Below are positions 43,419 through 52,938 of a DNA stretch of 64,000 bases, piece after piece. The notes below the pieces were generated by a model. The model was not told where the DNA came from, did no database searches, and was given only the letters and a program-made list of their open reading frames with translations. Both the position numbers and the translations under genes were made by a program. Where the stretch lies: the NCBI GenBank assembly GCA_019694435.1, contig JAIBBZ010000020.1:1-64000 (forward strand), read 5' to 3'. Source of the DNA: Pirellulales bacterium (GTDB taxonomy: Bacteria > Planctomycetota > Planctomycetia > Pirellulales > JAEUIK01). The first letter of the stretch is position 1. Each line of letters starts with the position of its first letter.

Positions 43419-44423
43419 TCACTGCTTCCGCATCTCTCTCGTCGCTTGTTTGGCATCGAAGGCGTCTGCGTCGAAGGGGCCGCGCCAGGCCAGGTAATCC
43501 TTGTGCTCCTTGTGCTTGGGGTTCGCCAGGGCCGCGAGGTAGTGCTCGAAGCCGTACGGTCCGCCCACGTCTTCGGGCGGACAGGTACGGTCTCCTTCCA
43601 AGCAGATCGGGTACTTGACCTTCTTGTCGGCAGGCGGGAAACCCTCGAAGAGGATCTCGTGCACCCAACCGTCGCCGAAGTCGTACTCGTAGATCCAGCG
43701 GGCGCGCTTACCGGATTTCGGTACCAGTTGGCTCAGCTTGACCTGCGTGTAATCCTGCCAGTCGAAGTCGGCGGCAAACTCCTCCGGCGGCGGCGGGCCG
43801 TATTCTTTCCCGTCGATCGTGAAGCGGTGCAGGTGGTAGTTCCACCAGCCGAATGCGGCCTGGATGTAGTCATGCAGCATGCCGAGCGTGCAATCGGGCA
43901 CCTGAATCCGTCGCCAGACGGCCGGCCTGGTTACGAGGAGCGTGACTCGAAATTGAAAGATGCCGGATGACCTGGTCGCCGTCATCCGAGGCAGGTCTTG
44001 ACCGCCGACCTCGTCGCCAACGGAGTCCAACAGCTCGAAGGCCTTTTTCTGCACTGCGGCCAATTGCTTTTTCTCCGGCCCGCATGCGACGAAGACAGCC
44101 TGGTCCAGCTCGGCGTGCAGTCGATGGAGTTCCTTGCGGGTGAAGGCGACGACTTGCGGGCCCGCCGGCAGCGTCTCGAGCCGCGTCTTGATCCGCGCGG
44201 GCAGCCGCGTGGCGTGAATCAAGGCCGAGCGCTGTTTGTCCGTCAGCTTGATCGGGTACGCGCCGGCTGGCTTCGCGGTTTTCTTGGCCGCCGGCTTGAA
44301 TTCCAAGGAAACCATCCCCGGATTCTTACCTCGCAAGGTGTCTTGCAGTGCTTGATACAACACCTGCCCCGCCTCGGCCATGCCGGAGACGGTTTTGCCG
44401 GGCTTAGTCTGCTTGCGACGCAT
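43419..44423 (-). CDS. Plasmid pRiA4b ORF-3-like protein
   Basis: ATG at 44423 gives 334 residues. The C-terminal half has the pRiA4b ORF-3 signatures: VTLLVTRPAVWRRIQVPD, LHDYIQAAFGWWNYHLHRF, WIYEYDFGDGWVHEILFE and CPPEDVGGPYGFEHYL. The N-terminal 150 residues are Lys/Ala-rich helices with an unknown role. The family is frequent on plasmids and genomic islands and has no proven function. It stands next to the insertion sequence, supporting an accessory segment. Confidence 0.85.
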   Translation of the reverse strand: MRRKQTKPGKTVSGMAEAGQVLYQALQDTLRGKNPGMVSLEFKPAAKKTAKPAGAYPIKLTDKQRSALIHATRLPARIKTRLETLPAGPQVVAFTRKELHRLHAELDQAVFVACGPEKKQLAAVQKKAFELLDSVGDEVGGQDLPRMTATRSSGIFQFRVTLLVTRPAVWRRIQVPDCTLGMLHDYIQAAFGWWNYHLHRFTIDGKEYGPPPPEEFAADFDWQDYTQVKLSQLVPKSGKRARWIYEYDFGDGWVHEILFEGFPPADKKVKYPICLEGDRTCPPEDVGGPYGFEHYLAALANPKHKEHKDYLAWRGPFDADAFDAKQATREMRKQ

Positions 44424-44778
44424 GGAAGAAGTCCTGTTTTCTGGCCGCGTCTAGTTCTCCAAGGATTCTACCTGGTTGCGTTCAAGTCAGACATAGAGCT
44501 GCAAATAGGGTTCTGTTCGCCAGCTTCATCGTATAAAGCAGCGACGGACAAGAGCGCGAGCGTGCTCAAGGACTCGGGGAGCTGGCCCGGCACGCACGCA
44601 ACCGCCGGCTTTGCCCGTTGGGTGGCGGTGGGGCATACTGCTGATGCGTTTGGATCGTGGCCAGAACGATCTATTCGTCCCACCACGTGAGTCCGCCGCG
44701 ACGACGGGCCACCGTCCATCCAATCGGGACCGGCGTTGGTTTGCTCGCCCGCGATGATCCCAGAGCGTGAGCGTTTGC
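44424..44778. other. 355-bp divergent region before the PepSY gene
   Basis: No gene is convincing. The plus strand carries a promoter at 44611-44639 inside a 48-bp block that recurs at about 46288-46336. Confidence 0.5.
44604..44651 (+). promoter_or_regulatory. Promoter block copy 1 (before the PepSY gene)
   Basis: TTGCCC at 44611-44616 and CATACT at 44634-44639 are 17 bp apart. The surrounding 48 bp, starting CGCCGG and ending TGCGTT, matches the block at 46288-46336 with about five substitutions and one gap. Confidence 0.55.
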
Positions 44779-46104
44779 ATGAGCACCGCGTCACTCGATC
44801 CAACGACGACGGCCGCGCGAAGTGGAATGGGGTCCGGAGATTCCATCCCGACCGATGCTCGGCAGGCCAGCGCCGGCGACCGGTTGTATCGGATCGTCTG
44901 GCGGTGGCACTTCTATGCCGGCATGATCGTCGCGCCCGTGTTGATCGTGGTGGCTGCCACCGGATCGCTCTACATCTTCAAAGACGAGCTGGAAGCAGTG
45001 CTTCACCCGGGCGTTACCCGCGTGGACCCGACGGGCGAGCGGGTGTCCTACGAGCAGCAGTTGGCTGCCGCTCGTGCCGCGGTGCCTGCGAACTATCGCA
45101 TCGGCCTCGTCCAAGTCTTCACCGATCCCGGCAGGGCCACGGTCCTGGCCATGGCGGGCGACAAGTTTCAATTCGGGTACGTCGATCCCTACCGCGGGCA
45201 TTACCTGGGCTCGATCGAGCAGGGAGGCTTTTTCGACATCGTGCTCCAGCTGCACCGGCAACTGTTCCTGGGCACCACGGGCCGGATCGTCGTCGAGCTG
45301 ACCACCTGCTGGACCATCGTCCTGGCGGTGACGGGGATTTATTTGTGGTGGCCGCGAAAGGCGAGCCAGGTGTGGGGCGTGTGGCTCCCGCGATTGCGGC
45401 GGAATCCGTACGTCGTGCTGCGAGACCTGCACGCCGTGAGCGGCATCTACCTGGCCCTGATCGCGATCGTGATCTCGCTGACTGGCCTGACTTACACCTT
45501 GATCTGGGGCAGCGCACCTCAGTATGCAGCGCAGCGCACCGATGCCTACGAGATGTTCTCGAAGCCGATGCTGTCCCAATGCGCGCCCGAGGCCCAAGAC
45601 CTGCCGATCGACCGTTTCATCGAGATCGCGCAACAGCGCATGCCCGGCAATAACTTGACCGTCTGGTTTCCGCGCGCACCGAACGCCGTGTACCTGGTCA
45701 CGGCCAACAACGAGCGCGGCCCGCAGGTCAACCGGATGTTGTTCATCGATCGCGCGTCGGGTGAGGTCTTGGATGACCGCCACAACAGTGAGACCAAGTT
45801 CATGTACCAGTTTGGGACGTGGAGCTTCGCGCTGCACGTCGGCACAATCTGGGGGATGCCTTCGAAGGTCTTGTGGTTTGTCACCTGCGTGATCTTGATG
45901 GTCTCGCCTGTCACCGGAGTCTGGATGTGGTGGTTGCGCCGTCCCCAGGGCCAAATGGGTCTGCCACGTCGCGTCGATTCCCGGCGCCCACGGTGGCTCG
46001 TCGGCACGATCGCAGCGACCAGTCTGCTGTTGCCGGTACTAGGTCTCTCGGTGGTGGCCTTGCTCCTAGGAGAGCAGCTCGTGGCGCGATTTCGAAAGCC
46101 ATAA
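44779..46104 (+). CDS. PepSY-associated transmembrane protein
   Basis: ATG at 44779 gives 441 residues (a GTG four codons earlier is possible). The N-terminal IVWRWHFYAGMIVAPVLIVV helix with GSLYIFKDELE, then LQLHRQLFLGTTGRIVVELT, LAVTGIYLWWPR and VLRDLHAVSGIYLALIA, and a final helix with SPVTGVWMWWLRRP are the PepSY-TM pattern. It has four or five membrane helices and conserved His residues that may bind heme. Relatives include iron-uptake-associated flavoreductase-like proteins. A PepSY domain lies between helices (about 85-135). Metal or redox use at the membrane is inferred. Confidence 0.85.
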   Translation: MSTASLDPTTTAARSGMGSGDSIPTDARQASAGDRLYRIVWRWHFYAGMIVAPVLIVVAATGSLYIFKDELEAVLHPGVTRVDPTGERVSYEQQLAAARAAVPANYRIGLVQVFTDPGRATVLAMAGDKFQFGYVDPYRGHYLGSIEQGGFFDIVLQLHRQLFLGTTGRIVVELTTCWTIVLAVTGIYLWWPRKASQVWGVWLPRLRRNPYVVLRDLHAVSGIYLALIAIVISLTGLTYTLIWGSAPQYAAQRTDAYEMFSKPMLSQCAPEAQDLPIDRFIEIAQQRMPGNNLTVWFPRAPNAVYLVTANNERGPQVNRMLFIDRASGEVLDDRHNSETKFMYQFGTWSFALHVGTIWGMPSKVLWFVTCVILMVSPVTGVWMWWLRRPQGQMGLPRRVDSRRPRWLVGTIAATSLLLPVLGLSVVALLLGEQLVARFRKP

Positions 46105-46287
46105 AGTGGCCCCGACCGATTAGCAGCCGAGTCAAGAAGCCCGGTCAATTCGCTTCTTCAAGACGTCTTCGCCGGGCGTACGCGGCGCTTTGAGCGAACC
46201 GTTGTCCGTGCGAGACGAACCGGCTAACTGGCCTTCAAGTCGTGCGCCGCATGGGCCCGTAGTTGCCAACAGGTCAAATCGCCCGGA

Positions 46288-46336
46288 CGCCGGTCTTTGC
46301 CCGTTTGGCGGCGGCGGTGCATACTGCTGGTGCGTT
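46288..46336 (+). promoter_or_regulatory. Promoter block copy 2 (before the first TMTC-like gene)
   Basis: TTGCCC at 46297-46302 and CATACT at 46320-46325, again 17 bp apart, lie 55 bp before ATG 46381 in a block nearly the same as 44604-44651. Confidence 0.55.
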
Positions 46337-46380
46337 CGCACGGTTGTATCCAGGTTGTTCTTGCCTGCCGCTGCTCGCTG

Positions 46381-48621
46381 ATGACTTCGTCCCGTCAAGC
46401 CGCGGCAATTGTCGCCCTGCTGTGTGTCCTGACGGTGGCGGTCTACTACCGCGTAGCGGGACATGAATTCGTCGGTTGGGACGACCCGACCTACGTCCGC
46501 GACAATCCGCGGATTCAACAGGGCCTGACGCTGGCGACCATCGGCTGGGCCTTCACGACCGGGTACGCCGGCAACTGGCATCCGCTGACGTGGCTGAGCC
46601 ACACGGTCGACTGGTCGTTGTTCGGCAATTGGGCACCCGGCCATCACCTGGTGAACGCGGCCCTGCACCTGGTCAACTCGTTGGTGTTGTTCTATGCGCT
46701 GTGGTCGCTGCAAGCAGCGGGGCAACCGCGCGAGCCGGCCAGCAAGGGGCGTGGCGAGGCCGCGGCGGCCGTTTCGCCCTGGCCCGCCGGACTGGTCGCC
46801 GCGCTGTTTGCCGTGCACCCCTTGCACGTGGAGAGTGTCGCTTGGGTTTCGGAACGCAAGGACACGCTCAGCACGTTGTTCTGGCTGTTGGCCATGTTGG
46901 CCTATACCGGTTACGTGCTGCGTCCCGGGCTGGGGCGTTATGCGCTGGTGGCGCTGGCGTTGACGCTGGGGCTGTTGAGCAAACCGATGGTGGTCACGTT
47001 GCCGGCCGTCTTGCTGCTGCTCGACTTCTGGCCCCTGGCACGGGACAAGGCTCGCGGCGGGCGTCGCGGCGTGCCGGCGGCGGCCTGGCCGCAATTGGCA
47101 CGTGAGAAATTGCCGCTCTTGGCACTGGTCGTGATCTCGGCGCTGGCGACCTTGTGGGCCCAAAGCGCGGCGCAGGCCGTGGCCGCGACCGAGCAGGTAT
47201 CGCTGCTGATGCGGCTGGGCAATGCGTGCCTCAGCTATCTCGCCTACCTCAAGTTTTGCATCTGGCCGGCGGGCCTCGCGTATTTCTATCCGATCGATCA
47301 AGCCTCCTGGCAAAGTGCCGGGCAGATGATGCTGGCGGCCGCGGCCGCGCTGTTGTTGGCCGTGATCACGGCCGCGGCCGTGTTCGGGCGGCGCAGGTGC
47401 CCCTACTTTTTCGTCGGCTGGTTGTGGTATCTGGGCACGTTGGTGCCGGTCATTGGCTTCGTGCAGGTGGGTTCCCAGGCGATGGCCGATCGCTACACGT
47501 ATATCCCCTTGATCGGCGTGTTTATCGCGGTGGCTTATGGGCTGGCCGATCTGTTAGCGGCCCGTCCGAACCTGCGCAACCTCGGGGTGGCCGCGGCCGT
47601 GGGCTGGGTCTTGGTGCTCAGCGTGCTCGCCTGGCGACAGGTCGGTGTTTGGGCCAACGACGAACGGTTGTTTTCGCACGCGCTGTCCGTGACCGAGCGG
47701 AACTACTCGGCCATGAGCAACCTGGCCCAGGTACGGATCAATCAGCAGCGCAAGGACGAGGCCTTGGAACTGCTTCGGCAGGCGCTGGCGATCAACCCGC
47801 ATTCGGCGCTCATCCATCACCGCCTGGCCATCGCGCTGGGTGAACCGCCGCTCAATCAGTGGGCGGCGGCCAAGGCCGAGTTTGCCCGGGCCATCGAACT
47901 GGCGCCGGGCCAGATGGAGAGCCGCCTGGGACTGGCCAAGATCTTGACGATCTTGGGCGAGTTCGAGCCTGCTCTTCGCGAATACGAACTGGTGTCGCAA
48001 TCGCCCGCACATCGCGCCCAGGCCGAAGCGGAATTGGCCGCGCTGCGGCGACGCATGCAAGTCGCCGCGCAGCTTCTGGCGCAGGCCAAGGCGGCACTTG
48101 CCGCGGCCCCGAACGATCCGCAGGCACATTGCCTGCTTGGTCGAGCGTTGCTCACGGCACGGCGCATCGACGAGGCCGATGCGGCATTCCGCGCGGCGCT
48201 GAGCCGCGATCCGAAATCGGTGCCCGCCTTCTTGGGTCTGGCCGAGGTGGCCAAGGCGCGAATGCAGCCGTCGGAGGTGATTGCCAACTATCGACGGGCC
48301 CTGGAGCTGGCCCCCGGCGAGCCGACGATCACGAATCAACTGGCCTGGCTGTTGGCGACCACGAAGGACGAGTCGCTGCGTCGCGGTCCAGAGGCCCTGA
48401 CGCTGGCCCAGCAGCTTTGCGCAGGCGCGGGCGGACAGCAGCCCGAGTATCTCGACACGCTGGCCGCCGCCTATGCTGCGGCCGGCGATTTCTCGGCGGC
48501 GATCGCCACGATCGACCGGGCGATCGAGCTGGCCACGGCCGCAGGGCATCCGCCGGCGCTGGTCCGGCAGATGCAGACACATCGTCAGTGCTACGTCAAT
48601 CGCCAGGTGTACGTCGAGTGA
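46381..48621 (+). CDS. TMTC-like membrane protein with TPR domain (1 of 2)
   Basis: ATG at 46381 gives 746 residues. The first 440 residues hold about ten membrane helices with the GT-C-like acidic motif FVGWDDPTYVRDNP (Asp34/35) on the first outside loop. Further motifs are HPLTWLSH, AVHPLHVESVAWVSERKD, LGLLSKPMVVTLP and MADRYTYIPLIG. The C-terminal 300 residues are TPR repeats. The layout is that of TMTC O-mannosyltransferase-like proteins, so protein glycosylation at the membrane is possible but unproven. The earlier frame start at 46297 overlaps the promoter and is rejected. Its stop overlaps a possible GTG start of the paralogue. Confidence 0.85.
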   Translation: MTSSRQAAAIVALLCVLTVAVYYRVAGHEFVGWDDPTYVRDNPRIQQGLTLATIGWAFTTGYAGNWHPLTWLSHTVDWSLFGNWAPGHHLVNAALHLVNSLVLFYALWSLQAAGQPREPASKGRGEAAAAVSPWPAGLVAALFAVHPLHVESVAWVSERKDTLSTLFWLLAMLAYTGYVLRPGLGRYALVALALTLGLLSKPMVVTLPAVLLLLDFWPLARDKARGGRRGVPAAAWPQLAREKLPLLALVVISALATLWAQSAAQAVAATEQVSLLMRLGNACLSYLAYLKFCIWPAGLAYFYPIDQASWQSAGQMMLAAAAALLLAVITAAAVFGRRRCPYFFVGWLWYLGTLVPVIGFVQVGSQAMADRYTYIPLIGVFIAVAYGLADLLAARPNLRNLGVAAAVGWVLVLSVLAWRQVGVWANDERLFSHALSVTERNYSAMSNLAQVRINQQRKDEALELLRQALAINPHSALIHHRLAIALGEPPLNQWAAAKAEFARAIELAPGQMESRLGLAKILTILGEFEPALREYELVSQSPAHRAQAEAELAALRRRMQVAAQLLAQAKAALAAAPNDPQAHCLLGRALLTARRIDEADAAFRAALSRDPKSVPAFLGLAEVAKARMQPSEVIANYRRALELAPGEPTITNQLAWLLATTKDESLRRGPEALTLAQQLCAGAGGQQPEYLDTLAAAYAAAGDFSAAIATIDRAIELATAAGHPPALVRQMQTHRQCYVNRQVYVE

Positions 48622-48629
48622 CAACGCCG

Positions 48630-50699
48630 ATGACGCACACCAAGGCCGCGCACAGTTTGCCCGAGACGAGCCTTTCGTCGGCGACGGCGCCGAGCATACC
48701 GGTGTCCGCCTGGTTGGTTGCCTTGGTCCTGGGCTTGCTGACGTTCGTGCTCTATCTGCCGACGCGACACTACGCGTTCGTCACGCTCGACGACCCCTAC
48801 TACGTCTACGCCAACCCGCACGTTGCTATTGGCTGGACCTCGGACAGCTTGCGCTGGGCGCTGACCGAACCCGTGGCCGCCAACTGGCACCCGCTGACAA
48901 TGCTGTCGCACATGCTCGACAGCGAGCTCTACGGCGTGGCCAATCCTCCCGCCGGGCATCATCTGACGAATGCCGCGCTGCATGCCGTCAATGCGTCGCT
49001 GCTGCTGGTGGCCCTGTTGATGCTGGGCAGCCGGGCGTGGGTGGCGACCGTCGTGGCGGCGGGCTTTGCTTGGCATCCGCTGCGCGTCGAAAGCGTGGCT
49101 TGGATCTCCGAGCGCAAGGACCTGCTCGCCGGTATGTTCTGGATCGCGACGCTGGCAGCATACGCCTGGTACGTACGGCGCCCTGGCTGGGGGCGCTACC
49201 TGGCCGTCGTCGCCGGGATGGTGCTTGGGCTGTTGAGCAAGCCGATGGTGGTGACACTGCCGTTTGTGTTGCTGCTGCTCGATGTCTGGCCGCTCGGGCG
49301 AATGCGCTGGGACGACGTGTTCGACCGCCAAGGGCGGCTGCGCTTCGCGCACAGGGTGCTTGAGAAACTGCCCCTGTTCGCCCTGGCCGCGGCGGGCAGC
49401 GTGGTGACGTTTCTCGTGCAACGGTCGCAGGGTGCGGTCGAAGGACTCGACGCGTTTCCGCTGCCGCGCCGCGTGGCGCAGGCCGTGATCGCATATGCCG
49501 AGTACCTGGCCATGATGATTCGGCCCGAGGACCTGGCCATCCCCTACCCTACGCCTCAGGCGCTGAACACGGGCGAGTTGGCGCTGTGTGCGGGCGTCGT
49601 CGTGCTGATCACCTTGCTGGTCTTGTGGCTGCGCAATCGGCTGCCTTGGCTGTCCGTCGGCTGGCTGTGGTACCTGGGTACCCTGGTACCGGTGATCGGA
49701 CTGGTCCAAGTGGGTACGCAGTCGATGGCCGATCGCTACACGTACTTGCCGATGATCGGTGTCTTGTGGGCCCTGGCCGAGACGCTCGACCGCAGCATCG
49801 CCGGGCGGCGGGGCTTGCGCGTCCTGGCGTCGGTTTGCCTGCTGGCAATGGGCGCGAGCTACTACATCGCCAGCCGCGAGCAGATGACGTACTGGAGCTC
49901 GCCGCAGACCTTGTTTGCCCGGGCCTTGTCGGTGACTCGGGACAATGGGGCCGCTCACCTGGGGATGGCGAACGAGCTGGCAGCCGTCGGTGATTTCCGC
50001 GCGGCACTTCCCCACTACGAGCGCGGCACCCAGTTGGAGCCGCGCCGTGCCGTCGGCTTCTTCAACTACGGCGTCTCGCTGTGGGAGCGTCGGGAAGCAC
50101 TCGACCGCGCCGTCGAGCTGTTCAATCGGGCGCAGAAGCTCGGCTACCCCCACGAGCCCATCGACGCGTTGATGGGGGCCGCGTTGGTGGCCCAGGGGCG
50201 CGACGAAGCCGCCGCGCCGCGGCTGGCACTGGCCTTGCAAAGCCCCGAGACCGCGCAGTTCCCGGTCGCCGTGGCGGCGACGGGCGTCATGCTCGCAAGA
50301 GGGGGCAAGCTGAATGAGGCGATCGCCCTGTACGAAGACTTCCTGCGCGCGAAGTACGATCTGGTGATTGCCGATCGCCTGGCTTGGATTCGGGCGACGA
50401 GCACCGACGACACTTTGCGCAACGGCGCCGCCGCGCTGGCCCTGGTTGCCCGTGGCGAAGAAGCACCCGAAGCGGGTAACCCTGAACACCTGGCAGTGCG
50501 CGCCGCGGCGCTGGCCGAAAACGGCGAATTGGTCCCGGCGATCGACGTCGCGACCGAGGCGCTGCGCCGCGCGCGGCAGCTCGACGAAGCACAAGCGGCG
50601 CCGCGCTGGAAGCACCTGATCGAGCGGCTGCGCGGACAACTCGAGCGCTACGGCAATCGCCAGCCGATGCGGGAATCGCCCGCGCAATGGAGCTTATAG
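48630..50699 (+). CDS. TMTC-like membrane protein with TPR domain (2 of 2)
   Basis: ATG at 48630 gives 689 residues; a GTG at 48618 that overlaps the previous stop (GTGA) is an alternative and would add four residues. It has the same motifs as its neighbour: FVTLDDPYYVYANP (Asp54/55), HPLTMLSH, AWHPLRVESVAWISERKD, LGLLSKPMVVTLP and MADRYTYLPMIG. The TPR part is shorter. The two genes are tandem paralogues that have diverged well, suggesting two acceptors rather than dosage. The helical membrane half is better conserved than the TPR half. Confidence 0.85.
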   Translation: MTHTKAAHSLPETSLSSATAPSIPVSAWLVALVLGLLTFVLYLPTRHYAFVTLDDPYYVYANPHVAIGWTSDSLRWALTEPVAANWHPLTMLSHMLDSELYGVANPPAGHHLTNAALHAVNASLLLVALLMLGSRAWVATVVAAGFAWHPLRVESVAWISERKDLLAGMFWIATLAAYAWYVRRPGWGRYLAVVAGMVLGLLSKPMVVTLPFVLLLLDVWPLGRMRWDDVFDRQGRLRFAHRVLEKLPLFALAAAGSVVTFLVQRSQGAVEGLDAFPLPRRVAQAVIAYAEYLAMMIRPEDLAIPYPTPQALNTGELALCAGVVVLITLLVLWLRNRLPWLSVGWLWYLGTLVPVIGLVQVGTQSMADRYTYLPMIGVLWALAETLDRSIAGRRGLRVLASVCLLAMGASYYIASREQMTYWSSPQTLFARALSVTRDNGAAHLGMANELAAVGDFRAALPHYERGTQLEPRRAVGFFNYGVSLWERREALDRAVELFNRAQKLGYPHEPIDALMGAALVAQGRDEAAAPRLALALQSPETAQFPVAVAATGVMLARGGKLNEAIALYEDFLRAKYDLVIADRLAWIRATSTDDTLRNGAAALALVARGEEAPEAGNPEHLAVRAAALAENGELVPAIDVATEALRRARQLDEAQAAPRWKHLIERLRGQLERYGNRQPMRESPAQWSL

Positions 50700-50714
50700 G
50701 CGGCCCGCTGTCCT

Positions 50715-51272
50715 ATGAAATACTCGTTGCGCACGCTGGTACTGGTCGTTACGGTCGTGGCCGTGCTGTTGGCGGTGGTCGGGCTGCGCATCAACCAGGA
50801 AATGCGCAGAGCACGGCACGAGGCGGCCGTTGCTGACGCCCTGACCACGGCGGGGGCCATCGTGTTGACGCAACGCGCCGGTTGGTCGCTGTTGCGATAT
50901 GACCAGATCGTCATGGTCGATGTCGGCGATCTGAACTCCGAGCCGTCGCTTGGCAGTTCGGTATGGATGCGGAATGCAATCGCCTTCGGCGATGACGACG
51001 TCCGGTTGCTGGCCGACTGCCGGGGGACCGAAATTGTGCGGCTGCGAAACTCGCAAATCACCGACCAGGCCGTAAAGATCCTGGTTCGGCTCCCCGCGCT
51101 GATCGAGATCGACTTGGATTCGACCGCCGTGACCGACGCGTGTGTGGACGATCTGGCGCGATTGCCGTTGGGCTGCCGGTTCGTGGGCCTCGGGGCAACG
51201 CGCGTTACGGCCGAAGGCCGCGCGCGGTTGCGCCGCTTGCGTCCCGATCTGGAAGTGTTGCCCCGGCCGTAG
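50715..51272 (+). CDS. Small membrane-anchored, leucine-repeat-like planctomycete protein
   Basis: The 185-residue protein starts MKYSLRTLVLVVTVVAVLLA, an N-terminal anchor common in planctomycete proteins. The rest carries a few LRR-like strands (VRLLADCRGTEIVRLRNSQI, LIEIDLDSTAVTD). No function is known. It starts 16 bp after the second TMTC-like gene, probably in its operon. It converges on phoU. Confidence 0.75.
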   Translation: MKYSLRTLVLVVTVVAVLLAVVGLRINQEMRRARHEAAVADALTTAGAIVLTQRAGWSLLRYDQIVMVDVGDLNSEPSLGSSVWMRNAIAFGDDDVRLLADCRGTEIVRLRNSQITDQAVKILVRLPALIEIDLDSTAVTDACVDDLARLPLGCRFVGLGATRVTAEGRARLRRLRPDLEVLPRP

Positions 51273-51321
51273 GGCCCCGGGCTTGTACCGGCGGCGCCGC
51301 CCCGGTCGCTCAGCGGCGCGC

Positions 51322-51981
51322 TTAATCGTCGTGCAGATGCCGCACGATGGACCCTTCGACCATGTAGATGACGTCTTCGGCGATATTCGTGGCCATATCG
51401 CCCAGCCGCTCGAGGTGCTTCGTGACCGAGTGCAGCTTCATCAGCGTTTCGGTCTGGTCGGGAGAATCGAGCATCCGCGCCTTGAGCAGGCTGTTGATCG
51501 AGCGCCGCAGGGCATCGACTTCGTCGTCGTCGGCGCGGACCTCTTGGGCCAGGTTCACATCCTGGCTGACCAGCGCATCGAGACTGCGGCTGACCATCGA
51601 TTGCGACCGCGCGGCCAGCTCGCGCATGTCGGTCGGAATCTCGACGGGATCGTGGCGGGCCAGATAAATCACGCGCTTGGCGATGTTCGCCGCCAGGTCG
51701 CCCATGCGCTCCAGATCGTTGTTGATCTTGAGGATGGCGACGACGAACCGCAGATCGGCCGCGACGGGCTGGTAGAGCGCCAGCGTCTTGAGGCACTCTT
51801 CCTCGACGTCGACCTCCATGTGGTCGATCTCGTCATCGGCATCGATGACGTCCTGGGCCAGTTCGGGGTCGCGCTTCATGATGGCCGTGATCGCCCGGGC
51901 GATCGCGCGCTCGACCAACGCACCGACGGAGAGGATCTTTTCCTTGAGGACCTCGATCTGACGTTGCAGGTGTTGCGACAT
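51322..51981 (-). CDS. phoU: Phosphate transport regulator PhoU
   Basis: The 219-residue all-helical protein has two PhoU repeats with the metal-site signatures NNDLERMGDLAANIAKR and KHLERLGDMATNIAEDV. PhoU links PstSCAB transport to PhoR and keeps the regulon off when phosphate is ample. It is the last gene of the pst group, 130 bp after pstB. TAGAAT at 52026-52021 (minus strand) in that gap could be an extra -10, so phoU may have its own promoter. Confidence 0.95.
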   Translation of the reverse strand: MSQHLQRQIEVLKEKILSVGALVERAIARAITAIMKRDPELAQDVIDADDEIDHMEVDVEEECLKTLALYQPVAADLRFVVAILKINNDLERMGDLAANIAKRVIYLARHDPVEIPTDMRELAARSQSMVSRSLDALVSQDVNLAQEVRADDDEVDALRRSINSLLKARMLDSPDQTETLMKLHSVTKHLERLGDMATNIAEDVIYMVEGSIVRHLHDD

Positions 51982-52111
51982 GCCAGTCTTTCCAGCCCGG
52001 GGATCGAAAACGGCAAATGGATTCTAGGGCCCGGTGTGAAACCGGTTCCTCCCCAACCTGCTTATGCCTGGATTTGCCCTGGGGGTCAAGAGAAGTGCCG
52101 CCGCGCGGGGC

Positions 52112-52936
52112 TCAACCGAAGCGGCCGGTGATGTAGGCTTCGGTCTGCTTCTGCTGCGGATTGGTGAAGATCTGCTTCGTCGGGCCAAACTCGACGATGC
52201 GCCCCTGGTAGAAGAACGCCGTGTCGTCCGAAACCCGCGCGGCCTGCTGCAAATTGTGCGTTACCAGGATGATCGTGTAGCTGCTGCGCAGGTTCGTGAT
52301 CAGGTCCTCGATCTTGGCCGTGCCGACGGGATCGATCGCCGAACAGGGTTCGTCCATCAGCAGCACCTCGGGCTCGACGGCCACGGCCCGGGCAATGCAG
52401 AGACGCTGCTGTTGTCCGCCCGAGAGCGCGGTGCCGTGCTGGTGCAGCTTGCGATTGACTTCGTCCCAGAGGGCCGCCTGCCGCAGCGCGCGCTCGACGC
52501 GATCGGTCAGCTCGCTCTTGGGCATGCGCTGGTGCAGCCGCAGGCCATAGGCCACGTTGTCGAAGACCGACATGGGAAACGGCGTCGGCTTCTGAAAAAT
52601 CATGCCCACGCGCTTGCGCAGCTCGAGCACGTTGGTCGATTGGTCGAGCAGGTTCTTGCCGTCGAGCAGCACTTCGCCGTCGGCCCGCTGCTCGCGGTAA
52701 AGCTGGTAGATGCGGTTGTAGACGCGCAAATGCGTCGACTTGCCGCAGCCCGAGGGTCCGATGACCGCCGTGACCCGGTTGGCGGCGATATCGATGTTGT
52801 TGTCGAACAGCGCCTGGTGATTGCCATAGTGGAAATTCAACCGCCGCACGGAAATCTTCGGCGGTCCGGTCTCCACGGGGGCATCGCCGGGCAGATTGCG
52901 GGCGCGGCGGATCAGTTCGCTGTCTTCGGCCAACAT
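52112..52936 (-). CDS. pstB: Phosphate ABC transporter ATPase
   Basis: ATG at 52936 gives 274 residues with Walker [10 protein letters not shown] (60-68), signature [14 protein letters not shown], Walker [14 protein letters not shown] and the switch His in [28 protein letters not shown] is typical of PstB. It powers phosphate import. The N-terminus has about 26 extra residues before the ABC domain. It starts 2 bp after the pstA stop. Confidence 0.96.
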   Translation of the reverse strand: MLAEDSELIRRARNLPGDAPVETGPPKISVRRLNFHYGNHQALFDNNIDIAANRVTAVIGPSGCGKSTHLRVYNRIYQLYREQRADGEVLLDGKNLLDQSTNVLELRKRVGMIFQKPTPFPMSVFDNVAYGLRLHQRMPKSELTDRVERALRQAALWDEVNRKLHQHGTALSGGQQQRLCIARAVAVEPEVLLMDEPCSAIDPVGTAKIEDLITNLRSSYTIILVTHNLQQAARVSDDTAFFYQGRIVEFGPTKQIFTNPQQKQTEAYITGRFG

Positions 52937-52938
52937 GG

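Noticed and set aside
47859-48617. Upstream extension of the second TMTC-like frame
   Set aside because: Overlaps the TPR part of the first TMTC-like gene; product there has no structure.
48591-50687. 698-residue minus-strand frame
   Set aside because: Opposite the second TMTC-like gene; no domain or signal features.
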